Positions 45,659-56,334 of a stretch of 64,000 nt of DNA are shown here, piece by piece. The notes below the pieces were generated by a model. That model made no database searches, was not told the DNA's origin, and worked only from the letters and a program-made list of their open reading frames with translations. Origin of the DNA: Halomonas sp. YLGW01 (GTDB taxonomy: Bacteria > Pseudomonadota > Gammaproteobacteria > Pseudomonadales > Halomonadaceae); NCBI RefSeq assembly GCF_014840935.1, contig NZ_CP062005.1, forward strand, positions 1,984,001-2,048,000. The letters are read 5' to 3'. Made by a program: the position numbers and the translations under genes. Numbering within the stretch: the first letter of the stretch is position 1; the number at the start of each line of letters is the position of its first letter.

Positions 45659-46019
45659 GGGGGGCCAACCAGGGCGGCGTTGTATCGAGTATTAAGCTGA
45701 AACTAACATTAGTGTAGGAGAAAAATAGTCATTCTTTCGACTTCATGGACGCGGCCACAGGCCTCGCCGGCGACTCAAAAACCCACGATAAAGCCACTAT
45801 CGGCGCCATTGCCAACTATCAAGGCACTGATTCTTCACGAAGAACCAACCAGTTCGGCAGTGAGCCGCAGGAGTGACATCGGGGAGAGCGAGATCAAGCA
45901 AGCCTGGGTGTATGGCCCCGGGAAGAGTGGGCAGCGGACGGAGGTACCGGCCCCCTTCACAAGGGGGCAAACCTTGCGATCACCTCGGCTTCTGTCATCT
46001 CGGCGGTGTGGTTGGGGTT
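45659..46019. other. Intergenic stretch without supported gene
   Basis: About 360 bp. Small open frames here have no start signal or homology. A short hairpin (GCCCCCTT-CAC-AAGGGGGC, 45950-45968) lacks a T run. Nothing else stands out. Confidence 0.5.
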
Positions 46020-46801
46020 CTAAGGTCGGGTAGCGGTCAGGATGAGCACGGGCATCAGGAAATCAACGTCGCCGTCGGCGTTCACGAAGGGCCGCAGGGA
46101 TTCCTCGGCCTTGTCCTGCAGGCGTTCGAACTCGCTGTCATCGAGCACCCCACCAAGGGTCCAGGCACAGGCGCGCTCGGTGGACACCAGCGCGTCGATG
46201 GAGGCGAATCGCACCCGACCGTCATGACGAGCCACGGTGGCCTCTCCGATGCCGGCCTCATCGCATGCCGCCAGCAATAGTGCCGAGTCCCCGCTGGCGA
46301 AGGGAGCGCGAAAGGCCTCGACCACCCGTTCGCCAAACAGGCGATGCAAGAGCTCGGCGAAGACGGCATAACCGGGAGAGTGATCCAGGGCGTCGCACAC
46401 GGCCACCGCCAGGCGGCCAGAAGGACGCAGTACGCGCATCATTTCCTGCAAGGCGCGGGGCTGGTCGGAAAAGAACATGAAACCGAACTGGCTGATCACG
46501 GCGTCGAAGGTCTGATCCTCGAAAGGCAGCGCCTCGGCCTGACCGGCCCGCCATTCGATGTCGGCATGCTTGCGCCGCGCCACACTCAGCATTTCCTCGT
46601 TGGCATCCAGTCCCATCATCTGGCCGCCGCGACCGACGCGTTCGGCGGCGGCACTGGCCAACAGGCCACACCCAGTACCCTGTGGCCCGGGCCGATACCG
46701 GCCGCCTCACTGACGATCGGGCCCCATTGAGCGAACAGCGCCGGCACGAACTGGCTATCGTAAACCTCGGCGGGGTCACGTGATGTCTGCGGAGTATTCA
46801 T
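46020..46801 (-). pseudogene. SAM-dependent methyltransferase, disrupted by a small deletion at motif I
   Basis: Start region MNTPQTSRDPAEVYDSQFVP and GIGPGHRVLGVAC lie in one frame; the rest, from ASAAAERVGRGGQMMGLDAN to the end (FLMPVLILTATRP), in another. Comparison with the usual motif I (VLDVACGTGLLA) shows that the GTG glycine loop is missing and a frameshift results. Other motifs remain (GQAEALPFEDQTFDAVISQF). The UbiE/Coq5-like family methylates small molecules. The loss of the SAM loop would abolish activity even if the frame were restored. Confidence 0.82.
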
Positions 46802-46999
46802 CTCATCGACCCTCGGTGCGCATGCCTTGCACCGATCTTACCTGCACCACTCCCATGACGAGGCACGTCAGGATAGGACCGGGAACCTCCCTGTGCGACG
46901 GGAATGGACTTCCTTCAGTGTGACCCCATCTCGTCGATTTCGCCTGTGGAATCATCGCCTCGACACAGAGTGGCGTGGCTGTTTAACCGCCGCCAGGCA

Positions 47000-47773
<774 letters not shown>

Positions 47774-47871
47774 TCATGTTACGTGTGCGGTGAGCGAGCC
47801 GAGCAATACGGCAGGCCCTCACCTTAGCCAGAGGCGAATCGCGGCCGGTAGGGCCAGTCCTGCACCGTCGA

Positions 47872-47891
47872 TGTGACATCCTCCTGTCACA
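47872..47891. promoter_or_regulatory. Inverted repeat upstream of the aminotransferase
   Basis: TGTGACA and TGTCACA face each other across TCCTCC, a perfect 7-bp dyad with six-base spacer, in the intergenic region between the SDR and the aminotransferase. Spacing does not match CRP (TGTGA-N6-TCACA), so a different regulator is likely. Confidence 0.55.
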
Positions 47892-48019
47892 CCGCCACCT
47901 GCGTTCTGGCTCTATTCGAGCGGCGATGGGGCTGCCTAGTCTGTGGCGAGTCAATCGCCAGCCGCCACCCGATGGCGAGCGGCGCGAGCCACCTCTCACT
48001 CACTCCGGGGAGCCCCATC

Positions 48020-49339
48020 ATGAATCCCATGACCAACGACGCCGTTTCCGCGCTCGATCAGCAGCATGTCTTCCATTCCTGGTCGCAGCAGAATCTTCTC
48101 AACCCGCTGGCGATCGCCGGTGCCAAGGGCTGTCGCCTCTGGGACTTCGAGGGCAAGGAATACCTGGACTTCAGCAGCCAGCTGGTCAACACCAACATCG
48201 GCCATCAGCACCCCAAGGTGATCGAGGCGATCAAGGCGCAGGCCGATACCCTAGCCACCATCGCCCCGGCCCATGCCAACGCGACGCGTGGCGAGGCGGC
48301 CCGGCGCATCCTCGAGCGGGCGCCCAAGGGCTTCAGCAAGGTGTTCTTCACCAATGCCGGCGCCGATGCCAACGAAAACGCCATGCGCATGGCCCGTGCG
48401 ATGACCGGGCGCCCTAAGATCCTCTCGGCCTACCGCTCCTATCATGGCAACACCGGCTCGGCGATCGTTGCCACCGGCGACCCGCGCCGTATCCCCAACG
48501 AATACGCTCACGGCCATGCCCACTTCTTCAACCCCTTCCTGTATCGAAGCGATTTCTGGGCCGACAATGAAGAGCAGGAGTGCGAGCGCGCCCTCGCCCA
48601 CCTGCGCCGGGTGATCGAGTGCGAGGGCCCCGGCGCCATCGCCGCTATTTTGCTGGAACCGATTCCCGGCGCCGCCGGCATCCTGGTGCCGCCGCGCCAG
48701 TACCTCAAGGGCGTGCGCGAACTGGCCGACGAGTTCGGTATTGTGCTGATCTTCGATGAGGTCATGGCCGGCTTCGGGCGCACCGGGCGCTGGTTTGCCT
48801 TCGAGCACTTCGAGGCGGTTCCTGATCTCATCGTCTTCGCCAAGGGCGTCAATTCCGGCTATGTGCCCTGCGGTGGCGTGGTGATCTCCGATGCCATCAG
48901 TCAGCACTTCGACGACCGCATGTTCTTCGGCGGCCTGACCTACTCCGGCCATCCGCTGGCCATGGCGTCTATCGTCGCCACCCTGGACGCCATGCAGGAC
49001 GAGGGCGTGGTGGCAAATGCCGACCGGGTCGGGAACGGCCCGCTGGCTCAGGGACTGGCCGGCCTGGCCGAGCGTCATGCCATCGTCGGCGAGACCCGCG
49101 GCATCGGCGTCTTCCATGCCCTGGAGCTGGTCAGCGACCCGGCCAGCCGCACGCCCCTGGCACCCGACGCCGTGGCCGATATCCGCGGCCGACTACTGGA
49201 TCGCGGCCTGATGCCCTTCGTTGGCGGCAACCGCATTCATGTCGTGCCGCCCTGTATCGTCAGCGAGGCCGAGGTGGCCACAGGTCTCGCGATCCTCGAT
49301 GAGGTGCTCGGCGACGCCTCACGCAAATACGTCAATTGA
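48020..49339 (+). CDS. Class III (omega) aminotransferase
   Basis: A 439-residue PLP enzyme. PLP lysine in LIVFAKGVNSGYVPCGG; the pyridine-N Asp in IVLIFDEVMAGFGRTGR; SYHGNTGSAIVATGD near residue 140. Amino-group donors of this family include beta-alanine, taurine, putrescine and other omega-amines; the closest subgroup cannot be fixed. GGGGAG precedes the ATG. A MocR regulator and an amino acid ABC transporter follow, so it may process what they import (inference). Confidence 0.88.
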   Translation: MNPMTNDAVSALDQQHVFHSWSQQNLLNPLAIAGAKGCRLWDFEGKEYLDFSSQLVNTNIGHQHPKVIEAIKAQADTLATIAPAHANATRGEAARRILERAPKGFSKVFFTNAGADANENAMRMARAMTGRPKILSAYRSYHGNTGSAIVATGDPRRIPNEYAHGHAHFFNPFLYRSDFWADNEEQECERALAHLRRVIECEGPGAIAAILLEPIPGAAGILVPPRQYLKGVRELADEFGIVLIFDEVMAGFGRTGRWFAFEHFEAVPDLIVFAKGVNSGYVPCGGVVISDAISQHFDDRMFFGGLTYSGHPLAMASIVATLDAMQDEGVVANADRVGNGPLAQGLAGLAERHAIVGETRGIGVFHALELVSDPASRTPLAPDAVADIRGRLLDRGLMPFVGGNRIHVVPPCIVSEAEVATGLAILDEVLGDASRKYVN

Positions 49340-49541
49340 CCCGCAGAGCCGTTGCGGGCCCTGCGATGAACCCCATCATGCTCCCGTGATGAACCATACC
49401 CCGTGCCATGACAGCCCGCTGTAGCGGGGTGTGTGGCGCGGGGCATGTGTGGCACCGGTCCTGGTTGACCAAGGCTTCGTTCGCCAGCGCAGGTGTCTCG
49501 CCGCCCTGGTTCCTGTCTTGCCTACACTCTCGGTTGCTGCC

Positions 49542-50990
49542 TCACAGCAGCGAGGCCAGCCGCTGGATACCGGGCACGATGCGCCCGGCCTCGATGGCAC
49601 CGAAGCCCAGCCGCAGATAATGGCGCGGCGGTACCCGATCGAAGAAGTGCTGGAACCCAGGCTCGATCAGCACCCCCTGCTGCGAGGCCTGCCAGGCTAG
49701 GCGCTGGGTATCCACGCCCTGGGGCGCGCGCAGCCAGAATACGCTGGCCTGATCCTCGCTGACCCGATGGCACTGGGGCAGGTAACGACCAATGGCCTCA
49801 TCCAGCAGGCTCCAGCGCTTGCCCATCTCGGCCGAGAAATCCCTGAGATAGCGCTCGTAGTGGCCCTGAGCGATGAACTGGGAAAGCTGCTGCTGAAGGC
49901 TTGAGGGCGGATGACGATACATCAGCCGTCGCAGTGCCCGCAGCTCATCGATCAGCTCGGCATCGGCGACCAGATACCCAAGCCTCAAGCCAGCCGAGAG
50001 CGGCTTGGACAGGCTGCTCATATAGATGACCCGTGATCCGATGCGGCTAGCCTTGAGCGCCGGCTGGGCATGGCTGTTGAAGTTGATCTCGGCGTCGTAG
50101 TCGTCTTCCAGCAGGATCTGGTCATGCTTGACCACCTGCGCCATCAGGGCCTCGCGGCGCTCACGGCTCATGGTGACCCCTGTCGGCCCCTGGTGGCCGG
50201 GCGTCACATACAGGTAATCGCACTCCCGGGCGGCCTCATCCAGACACATGCCTTCCTGATCGACTGGCTGATAGCTCAGTCGCGCGCCTTGCCGCTGGAA
50301 GACATTGACCGCCTCCCGGTAGCCCGGGTTTTCCACCGCCACCCGCGTCTTCTGGTCACACAACAGCTGCGCCAGCAGGTAAAGGGCATTCTGCGACCCT
50401 AGGGTGATCAGGATCTCGTCGCTGCGGGCATGGATACCCCGCTTGGGCAACACTCGGGTACGCAGCTGCTCGATCAGGGTCGGATCATCACGATCGTAGC
50501 TGTCGTAAAGCCAGTGGCGCTCGCGCTGGCTGCCGAGCAGCCGTCGCGAGGCTTCGCGCCATTGCTCCAGCGGGAAGAGCCGGGTATCCAGCTGACCGTA
50601 GACGAAGGGAAATTCGAAATCCTGCCAGTTGCTGGGGCGCAGGACGCCCTGCAAGTGACTGGGGCGGTGGGTGAGCCGTTCGCCCCATGATGGTGCATCA
50701 CTGGGGCGCGGCTGCTCCGCGGCCAGGCCACCGGCGTCCCGGTAGGCAGCGTGCAGGAAGTACCCTCTGCGCGGCCGACTGACCAGGTAGCCATCCTCCA
50801 CCAACCCCTCATACACCAGGGCCACCGTATTGCGGGACACGCCCAGCGACTGGGAGAGCCGGCGACAAGACGGCAAGGGCTCCTCAGCGGGCAGGGTACC
50901 GGCGAAGACCGCTCCCAGCAGTGCCTCGCGCAGCTGCTCCTGCAGGCTGCGCTGGTGATCAAACTCGAGTCGAAAACATTGACCGGACAT
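49542..50990 (-). CDS. MocR/GabR-type PLP-dependent transcriptional regulator
   Basis: A 482-residue fusion of a GntR winged HTH (residues about 12-80: CRRLSQSLGVSRNTVALVYE) and a type I aminotransferase-like domain. PLP contact Asp/Tyr in LEDDYDAEINF and lysine in YMSSLSKPLSAGLRLGYL. These proteins sense amino acids or vitamins by aldimine exchange. It diverges from the amino acid ABC transporter at 51231 and is next to the aminotransferase, either of which could be its target. GGAG before the ATG. Confidence 0.9.
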   Translation of the reverse strand: MSGQCFRLEFDHQRSLQEQLREALLGAVFAGTLPAEEPLPSCRRLSQSLGVSRNTVALVYEGLVEDGYLVSRPRRGYFLHAAYRDAGGLAAEQPRPSDAPSWGERLTHRPSHLQGVLRPSNWQDFEFPFVYGQLDTRLFPLEQWREASRRLLGSQRERHWLYDSYDRDDPTLIEQLRTRVLPKRGIHARSDEILITLGSQNALYLLAQLLCDQKTRVAVENPGYREAVNVFQRQGARLSYQPVDQEGMCLDEAARECDYLYVTPGHQGPTGVTMSRERREALMAQVVKHDQILLEDDYDAEINFNSHAQPALKASRIGSRVIYMSSLSKPLSAGLRLGYLVADAELIDELRALRRLMYRHPPSSLQQQLSQFIAQGHYERYLRDFSAEMGKRWSLLDEAIGRYLPQCHRVSEDQASVFWLRAPQGVDTQRLAWQASQQGVLIEPGFQHFFDRVPPRHYLRLGFGAIEAGRIVPGIQRLASLL

Positions 50991-51230
50991 GGCGCGCTCC
51001 TGACGATCGATTACGCGCTAATTTCATGCAATTTTTACACCACAAAATCTGGTTCAGCGCTTCGCTGTCACAACCACGTCGACAATCTGACCCTATGACC
51101 AAAGTTGAAGCCTTCATTAGGGTGGATGACAGCCAGCCGGCTGGAGCCTGCTCTCAGCCCCCTGGCAGGGCCACGATCACGACAGGCCCACTCAGACACC
51201 GCCCCGACAACAATTAAGGTGGAAGACAAG
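50991..51230. promoter_or_regulatory. Divergent regulatory region between MocR gene and ABC transporter
   Basis: 240 bp between divergent starts with AT-rich parts at about 51020-51055. ACCACAAAATCTGGT carries a short inverted repeat (ACCA...TGGT), a candidate half of a MocR site. No gene is supported here. Confidence 0.4.
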
Positions 51231-52118
51231 ATGGCAATCTCATCCCGTAATAGCCGCATCCCGCAGCGCTTCTCTCGGCTGATGGCCGCCACCCTCGCCG
51301 GCACCTTCCTCGCCCTGTCGGCCACCAGCCAAGCTGCCGACATGAGCGACATCGAGAGCCAGGGCCTGAAGGTCGCGACCGAAGACAACTACGCCCCCTT
51401 CAACTTCATCACCAACGGCGATGCGGTCGGCTTCAATGCCGATATGTTAGAAGAGTTGAAAGCCTATGCCGACTTCGAGGTTTCCCAAGAGATCCTGCCC
51501 TGGACCGGCCTGCTGGCGGCCGTTTCCACGGGGCAATACGACATGGCCCTGACCGGGGCCTTGGTGTCCGACGAACGGCTGCGGGTCTTCAACTACACCC
51601 CGCCCTATGCCTCCGCCCAGCACTTCTACATCAAGCGAGCCGACGACGACCGCCTGACCAGCGTGAAGGACCTGAGCGGCATGACCGCAGGGGTCCAGGC
51701 CGGTAGCGCGCTGCTCACTCGCCTGCCGGAGCTCGAGGCCATGCTCGAGGAGAGCGGCGGTGAACTCGGCAAGGTAGTGCAGTACGAGTCCTACCCGGAG
51801 GCCTTCGCCGACCTGGCCAATGGTCGCCTCGACTACGTGGTCGACTCTGCGGTGCCGGCCAACGCCCTGGTCGCCTCCAAGCCGGACCTGTTCGCCAAGG
51901 GGCAGGCGGTATCCGGTGCGGGCTACGTGTCCTGGCCGATTCCGAAGAACAACCCGGAACTGCTCGCGTACATGACCGACTTCCTGAATGAGATGCGAGA
52001 ATCCGGACGCCTGGCGGAGCTGCAGCAGAAGTGGTTCGGCGAAAGCTTCCCCGACCTGCCCACCGAGACGCTGACCAGCGTCGAGCAGTTCCACGAGCTC
52101 GCCGGCCTGGCCGACTGA
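51231..52118 (+). CDS. Polar amino acid ABC transporter substrate-binding protein
   Basis: A 295-residue periplasmic protein with a signal peptide (residues 1-35, ending ATSQAAD). Family 3 binding-fold features: LKVATEDNYAPFNFITNGD, VGFNADMLEELKAYA, SVKDLSGMTAGVQAGSALL and DYVVDSAVPANALVA. AAGGTGGA precedes the ATG. It delivers an amino acid to the two permeases that follow; specificity unknown. Confidence 0.92.
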   Translation: MAISSRNSRIPQRFSRLMAATLAGTFLALSATSQAADMSDIESQGLKVATEDNYAPFNFITNGDAVGFNADMLEELKAYADFEVSQEILPWTGLLAAVSTGQYDMALTGALVSDERLRVFNYTPPYASAQHFYIKRADDDRLTSVKDLSGMTAGVQAGSALLTRLPELEAMLEESGGELGKVVQYESYPEAFADLANGRLDYVVDSAVPANALVASKPDLFAKGQAVSGAGYVSWPIPKNNPELLAYMTDFLNEMRESGRLAELQQKWFGESFPDLPTETLTSVEQFHELAGLAD

Positions 52119-52187
52119 CCCGACTCCGCCCTGCCCATGGCCCGGCCACGCCGGCCATGGGCCCCGCCCAACAAGGGGAGTGACACC

Positions 52188-52829
52188 ATGGACGCTAGTG
52201 CATGGCAAATGCTGCTGGAAGGGGCCTGGACCACCGCCTGGATCTGCGCCGTCTCTATCGTCATCGGCGTGACCGCCGGACTGCTCATCGCTCTCGTGCG
52301 CATCGCCAAGATACCCGTCATCGATCAGCTGCTGGTGATCTATATCAGCATCGCCCGGGCCACCCCGCTGGTTACCCTGGCGCTGTTCATATTCCTGAGC
52401 GCCCCGACGCTGGGACTGGGCATCGACCGTAACCTGGCCGGCATCCTGGCATTGAGCCTCAACACCACGGCCTTCAACGCCGAGATCTGGCGCAGTGCCT
52501 TCCGCAACTTCTCGCGGGAACAGACCGAGGCCGCCATGGCCGTGGGCATGACGCCTTGGGTCCGCTTCCGACGCATCATGCTGCCGCAGATGCTCATCAC
52601 CAGCCTGCCGGGCCTGGTCAACGAGATGTCGTTCCTGATCAAGGGCAGCCCCGCCATCGCCGTGATCGGCGTGGTGGAACTGACCCGGGTGACCAACCGC
52701 ATCTCCGCGGTGACCTACGAGCCACTGCCGCCCATCCTCGCGGCTGCGGTCATCTACATGCTGGTGATCGGCGCCCTGGTATGGGCGCAGCGTATCGCCG
52801 AACGGCAAGCCAACCGACTGGCCATGTAA
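52188..52829 (+). CDS. Amino acid ABC transporter permease (first)
   Basis: A 213-residue HisM/GlnP-like permease with about five helices. ATP-coupling loop AAMAVGMTPWVRFRRIMLPQ is visible. GGGGAG precedes the ATG. It and the next permease form the heterodimeric channel. Confidence 0.9.
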   Translation: MDASAWQMLLEGAWTTAWICAVSIVIGVTAGLLIALVRIAKIPVIDQLLVIYISIARATPLVTLALFIFLSAPTLGLGIDRNLAGILALSLNTTAFNAEIWRSAFRNFSREQTEAAMAVGMTPWVRFRRIMLPQMLITSLPGLVNEMSFLIKGSPAIAVIGVVELTRVTNRISAVTYEPLPPILAAAVIYMLVIGALVWAQRIAERQANRLAM

Positions 52830-52838
52830 GGGGAACGC

Positions 52839-53504
52839 ATGAACAACTGGGAAATCCTCTGGGATGCTCGCGAAAAGCTCTGGAACGGCTTCCTGAGCAC
52901 CCTCGAGATCTTTGGTCTCTCGATCTCGGTGGCCTTTCTGATCGGCTGCGGCGTGCTCTACCTGCTTGAGGGCAGTCGGCCCCGTCTCGCCGCACCGCTG
53001 CGCATCTTCATCGACACCATGCGCACCCTGCCCTTTCTGATTCTGGCCTACCTGCTCTACTACGGCCTGCCGACGCTCGGCATTCGCCTGGACGCCTGGT
53101 GGGCCGGAGTCGGGGCCCTGGCCGTCTATCACGGCGCCTACTTCGCCGAGATCATGCGCGGCAGCCGGCTGACCTTTCCGCCCGGTCAGGTGGAGGCCGC
53201 CGTAGCCCATGGCTTCACCCGCAGCAAGATGTTCTTACGACTCATCCTGCCGCAGGTCGTGATGCAGACGCGTCCGCTGCTGGGCAACCAGCTGGTGATC
53301 GCGCTCAAGGACACCGCCTTCCTGGTCATCATCACGGTTCAGGAGCTAACCGCCACCGCCAATAGCCTCTCGGGCACCTACTTCATTCCCACCGAAGCCT
53401 TCATCGTCGTCATCGGCTTCTACTGGGCGGTCAGCATCGTGATGGAAATCATCATCAAACAATGTGGGCGTTTCAGCGCCAAGCGGGGATTCGACAATGT
53501 CTGA
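52839..53504 (+). CDS. Amino acid ABC transporter permease (second)
   Basis: A 221-residue permease with the same fold; its coupling loop is VEAAVAHGFTRSKMFLRLIL PQ. RTLPFLILAYLLYYGLPT is a typical family segment. Nine bp after the first permease; its end overlaps the ATPase start by eight bases. Confidence 0.9.
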   Translation: MNNWEILWDAREKLWNGFLSTLEIFGLSISVAFLIGCGVLYLLEGSRPRLAAPLRIFIDTMRTLPFLILAYLLYYGLPTLGIRLDAWWAGVGALAVYHGAYFAEIMRGSRLTFPPGQVEAAVAHGFTRSKMFLRLILPQVVMQTRPLLGNQLVIALKDTAFLVIITVQELTATANSLSGTYFIPTEAFIVVIGFYWAVSIVMEIIIKQCGRFSAKRGFDNV

Positions 53505-54258
53505 TACGCACGCGGTATCTATCCGCCACCTGTCCAAAAGCTTCGACGATGTCGAGGTCCTCCGTGATGTGACCCTGGACGTCAAGAAGGGCGATGTGGT
53601 CACCATCCTGGGGTCGTCGGGGTCGGGCAAGTCCACCCTGCTGCGCTGCATCAACTGGCTGGAGCAACCCGACCACGGCAGCATCCACATCGCCGGCGAG
53701 CGCATCGGCCGCAACGAGAACGGACGTCCGATGGCGACGCGCGACCTGGCGCGGGTCCGCGCCAAGACTGGTATGGTCTTCCAGAGCTTCAACCTCTGGC
53801 CCCACCTGAACGTACTGCACAACGTCACCGAGGCGCCGATCCATGTTCAGGGCAAGTCCAAGGCCGAGGCCGAGACCCTGGCTCGTTCGCTGCTCGAGAA
53901 GGTCGGCATGGCACACAAGGCCGACGCTTACCCCAGTACCCTGTCCGGTGGCCAAAAGCAGCGTGTCGCCATCGCCCGTGCTCTGGCCATGCAACCCGAG
54001 GTGATGCTGTTCGACGAGCCCACCTCGGCGCTGGACCCGGAGCTGGTCGGCGAGGTGCTGGCGGTGATCAAGGACCTGTCCGCCGAGGGCTACACCATGG
54101 TGATCGTCACCCACGAGATGGCCTTCGCCCGGGCGGTCTCCGATCAGGTGGTGTTCCTGGAGAAGGGCATCATCATCGAAAAGGCCGAGCCGGAAACCTT
54201 CTTCACCCGCTCGAGCTCACAGCGGGTGCGCCAGTTCCTCGAGCGCACCGAGGCCTGA
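53497..54258 (+). CDS. Amino acid ABC transporter ATP-binding protein
   Basis: A 253-residue ATPase of the GlnQ/HisP type: Walker A ILGSSGSGKSTLLRCINWLE, signature LSGGQKQRVAIARAL, Walker B VMLFDEPTSALD, H-loop VTHEMAFARAV. The ERIG insert after Walker A is typical for polar amino acid carriers. It completes the four-gene operon. Confidence 0.93.
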   Translation: MSDTHAVSIRHLSKSFDDVEVLRDVTLDVKKGDVVTILGSSGSGKSTLLRCINWLEQPDHGSIHIAGERIGRNENGRPMATRDLARVRAKTGMVFQSFNLWPHLNVLHNVTEAPIHVQGKSKAEAETLARSLLEKVGMAHKADAYPSTLSGGQKQRVAIARALAMQPEVMLFDEPTSALDPELVGEVLAVIKDLSAEGYTMVIVTHEMAFARAVSDQVVFLEKGIIIEKAEPETFFTRSSSQRVRQFLERTEA

Positions 54259-54292
54259 GCCGAGCGCCCAGGCCAGGGCTCGCTCTCTTGCT

Positions 54293-54315
54293 AAGGCCCG
54301 CCTCGCGCGGGCCTT
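54293..54315 (+). terminator. Probable terminator of the amino acid ABC operon
   Basis: AAGGCCCGC and GCGGGCCTT pair perfectly around CTCGC, 34 bp after the ATPase stop. No long T run follows. Confidence 0.55.
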
Positions 54316-54418
54316 GGCGCCGCTGTCTATGACGGCTGCCCGCCTTGCCCCTATTCATCGGACGCTCGGACAGGGACAATACGCGGTTTTCTGACGCTTC
54401 CTGCCCGAGACCCACGCC

Positions 54419-55183
54419 ATGCAACTCTGGCAATACTTCGCCATCTTCCTAAGTCTGGCCCTCGCCAGCTATGTCCAGACCCTCACCGGCTTTGCCTTCG
54501 GCTTGATCGTCATGGGGCTCCTGACGGCTCTCGAGGTGCTGTCCATCGAGAGCGCCGCCCTGCTTTGCACTCTGCTGGCCTTGTTCAACAACACCATGGC
54601 GCTTCGCGGGCACTGGCGCGACATCGACCTCGCATTGCTGCGCCGCCTGCTGCTGTTCGGCATGCTGATGCTGCCGGTGGGCTACTACCTGGCAATCTGG
54701 CTGGGCGAGTCTCGCGCCCCCTTGCTGGGGATGTTGCTGGGGTTCGTGATCCTGATCGCCTGCATCGCCCTGATGCGCTCTCCGGAACCCCGCGAGACAC
54801 GCTCGCCGACCTGGCAATTTCGCCTGGCGGGGATGCTGTCGGGGCTGATGGGCGGCCTCTTCGCCGCCAATGGTCCGCCCCTGGTGGTGATGCTCTACCG
54901 CCAGCCGATGACCTTGATCGCGATCCGCTGCACCCTGCTGGGCACCTTCTTGATCATGGGGCTGGCGCGCATGGGGTTCTCGCTGGTGTCACCCGGCCGC
55001 GCCGGTGAACAGCTCCACGAGCTGCTGGTGTTGGGTGGCATCGGTGCCGTCGTGGTCGCCATCGTCACCGAGCTGGCCAGGCGGCTACCGCCGCCGCTAA
55101 GCGATCGCAACTTGCGTCGCACTGCCTATGCCATCCTGCTGCTGGCAAGCCTCAACCTCATCTACAAGGGGCTGACCGCCTGA
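54419..55183 (+). CDS. TauE/SafE family sulfite/organosulfur exporter-like protein
   Basis: A 254-residue membrane protein with about seven to eight helices and the family's repeats: QTLTGFAFGLIVMGLLTALE in the first half and AGMLSGLMGGLFAANGPPLVV in the second. Such proteins export sulfite, sulfoacetate or related anions. The first 25 residues look like a membrane helix, not a cleaved signal. Alone after the ABC operon. Confidence 0.86.
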   Translation: MQLWQYFAIFLSLALASYVQTLTGFAFGLIVMGLLTALEVLSIESAALLCTLLALFNNTMALRGHWRDIDLALLRRLLLFGMLMLPVGYYLAIWLGESRAPLLGMLLGFVILIACIALMRSPEPRETRSPTWQFRLAGMLSGLMGGLFAANGPPLVVMLYRQPMTLIAIRCTLLGTFLIMGLARMGFSLVSPGRAGEQLHELLVLGGIGAVVVAIVTELARRLPPPLSDRNLRRTAYAILLLASLNLIYKGLTA

Positions 55184-55338
55184 ACGCGATATCGACTGCA
55201 CCAATGTGAAAAACGCAGGCCACGCCATGACTTGAGCCCGAAACCTCCTGTACCTGACGCATCCACGGCAGCGGGTGGACCAGCCGAGGGGCATCATGCG
55301 GTATCATCGCGGCCCCATGTCCGAGCCAAGGGTCAAAA

Positions 55339-56334
55339 ATGCCGATTCTGACTAGCATCGTTCACACCATCGACAAGGCCGGCAGCGACGCCCCGGCGAC
55401 CCTCAGGCCCGCCACTGCGGCCAGCGCCGAGAGCCCCGCCATGGGCGAACTGCTGGCCGGCCTCAACAAGGCCTATCACGGCAAGGCCAAGGCCTGGGGG
55501 CGCTTCGCCGAGGGCGAGGACGCCGGCGACTTCGCCCCACGCCTCGCGGCCTTCCTGGCGGGCGACCAGGACTTCGTGACCTTCACCCGCGAGCTTGCTG
55601 AGCGGGTCACGGCACTGGTCGACGACCACCTGCCGCTCGGCGGCCAGCTGCTCATCGCCCATGAGCGCACATGCGATACGGAATCGCTGATGCTGGCCCT
55701 GCTGCACCCGCGCCAGGGCTTCGCCATCGATAACGAGCAGCAGGTGGTACCCGCCAGCCAGCTCAACCTGACTCAGCCCTCACTGGCGGCTCGCATCAAC
55801 CTCACCCAGTGGCAGGACGCCTCGCCGTCTCGCCAGTACCTGTCCTTCCTGCGCGATCGCGGCGGCAAGAAGCTCGCCGATGATGTCGCCACGTTGCTGG
55901 GCGCCCAGGAGGGCGTGGACGCCTCAAGCGAGACCCGCACCCTGCTCAAGGCGTTCAGCGACTATGTGGAGCAGGAAGACCTGCCCGAGGAGCAGAGCCG
56001 CGAGAAGACCGATGCGGTGATCGACTATGCCAGCGACCAGGCCAGCCGCGGCGAGCCGATCACCCTCGACGAGCTCTCCGAGCTGGTCGACGAGCAGCAG
56101 CCCAAGGCCTTCTACGACTACATTCGTCAGCAGGACTACGGCCTGGCGCCGGAGATCCCGCCGGACAAGCGAGCCCTTAACCAGTTTCGCCGCTTCACCG
56201 GCCGGGCTGGCGGCGTCTCGATCAGCTTCGACTCGCACCTGCTGGGCGACAGTGTGGAATACGACGCTGACCAGGACCGGTTAATCATCAAGAAGGTGCC
56301 CAACCAGCTGCGCGACCAGCTCAAGCGGAGCTAA
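55339..56334 (+). CDS. yejK: Nucleoid-associated protein YejK/NdpA
   Basis: A 331-residue cytoplasmic, nucleoid-bound protein. Family signs: start PILTSIVHTIDK, AFIDxxQQ-like FAIDNEQQVVPASQLNLTQP, SRQYLSFLRDRGGKKLADDV, and the C-terminal FRRFTGRAGGVSISFDSHLL plus RLIIKKVPNQLRDQL. AAGGG precedes the ATG. It is a conserved gammaproteobacterial core protein. Confidence 0.93.
   Translation: MPILTSIVHTIDKAGSDAPATLRPATAASAESPAMGELLAGLNKAYHGKAKAWGRFAEGEDAGDFAPRLAAFLAGDQDFVTFTRELAERVTALVDDHLPLGGQLLIAHERTCDTESLMLALLHPRQGFAIDNEQQVVPASQLNLTQPSLAARINLTQWQDASPSRQYLSFLRDRGGKKLADDVATLLGAQEGVDASSETRTLLKAFSDYVEQEDLPEEQSREKTDAVIDYASDQASRGEPITLDELSELVDEQQPKAFYDYIRQQDYGLAPEIPPDKRALNQFRRFTGRAGGVSISFDSHLLGDSVEYDADQDRLIIKKVPNQLRDQLKRS

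Noticed and set aside
45950-45968. Terminator after the methyltransferase pseudogene
   Set aside because: An 8-bp stem without T run on either strand; too weak to call.
47872-47891. CRP site
   Set aside because: The half-sites are too far apart (TGTGA-N10-TCACA) for the N6 spacing of CRP.
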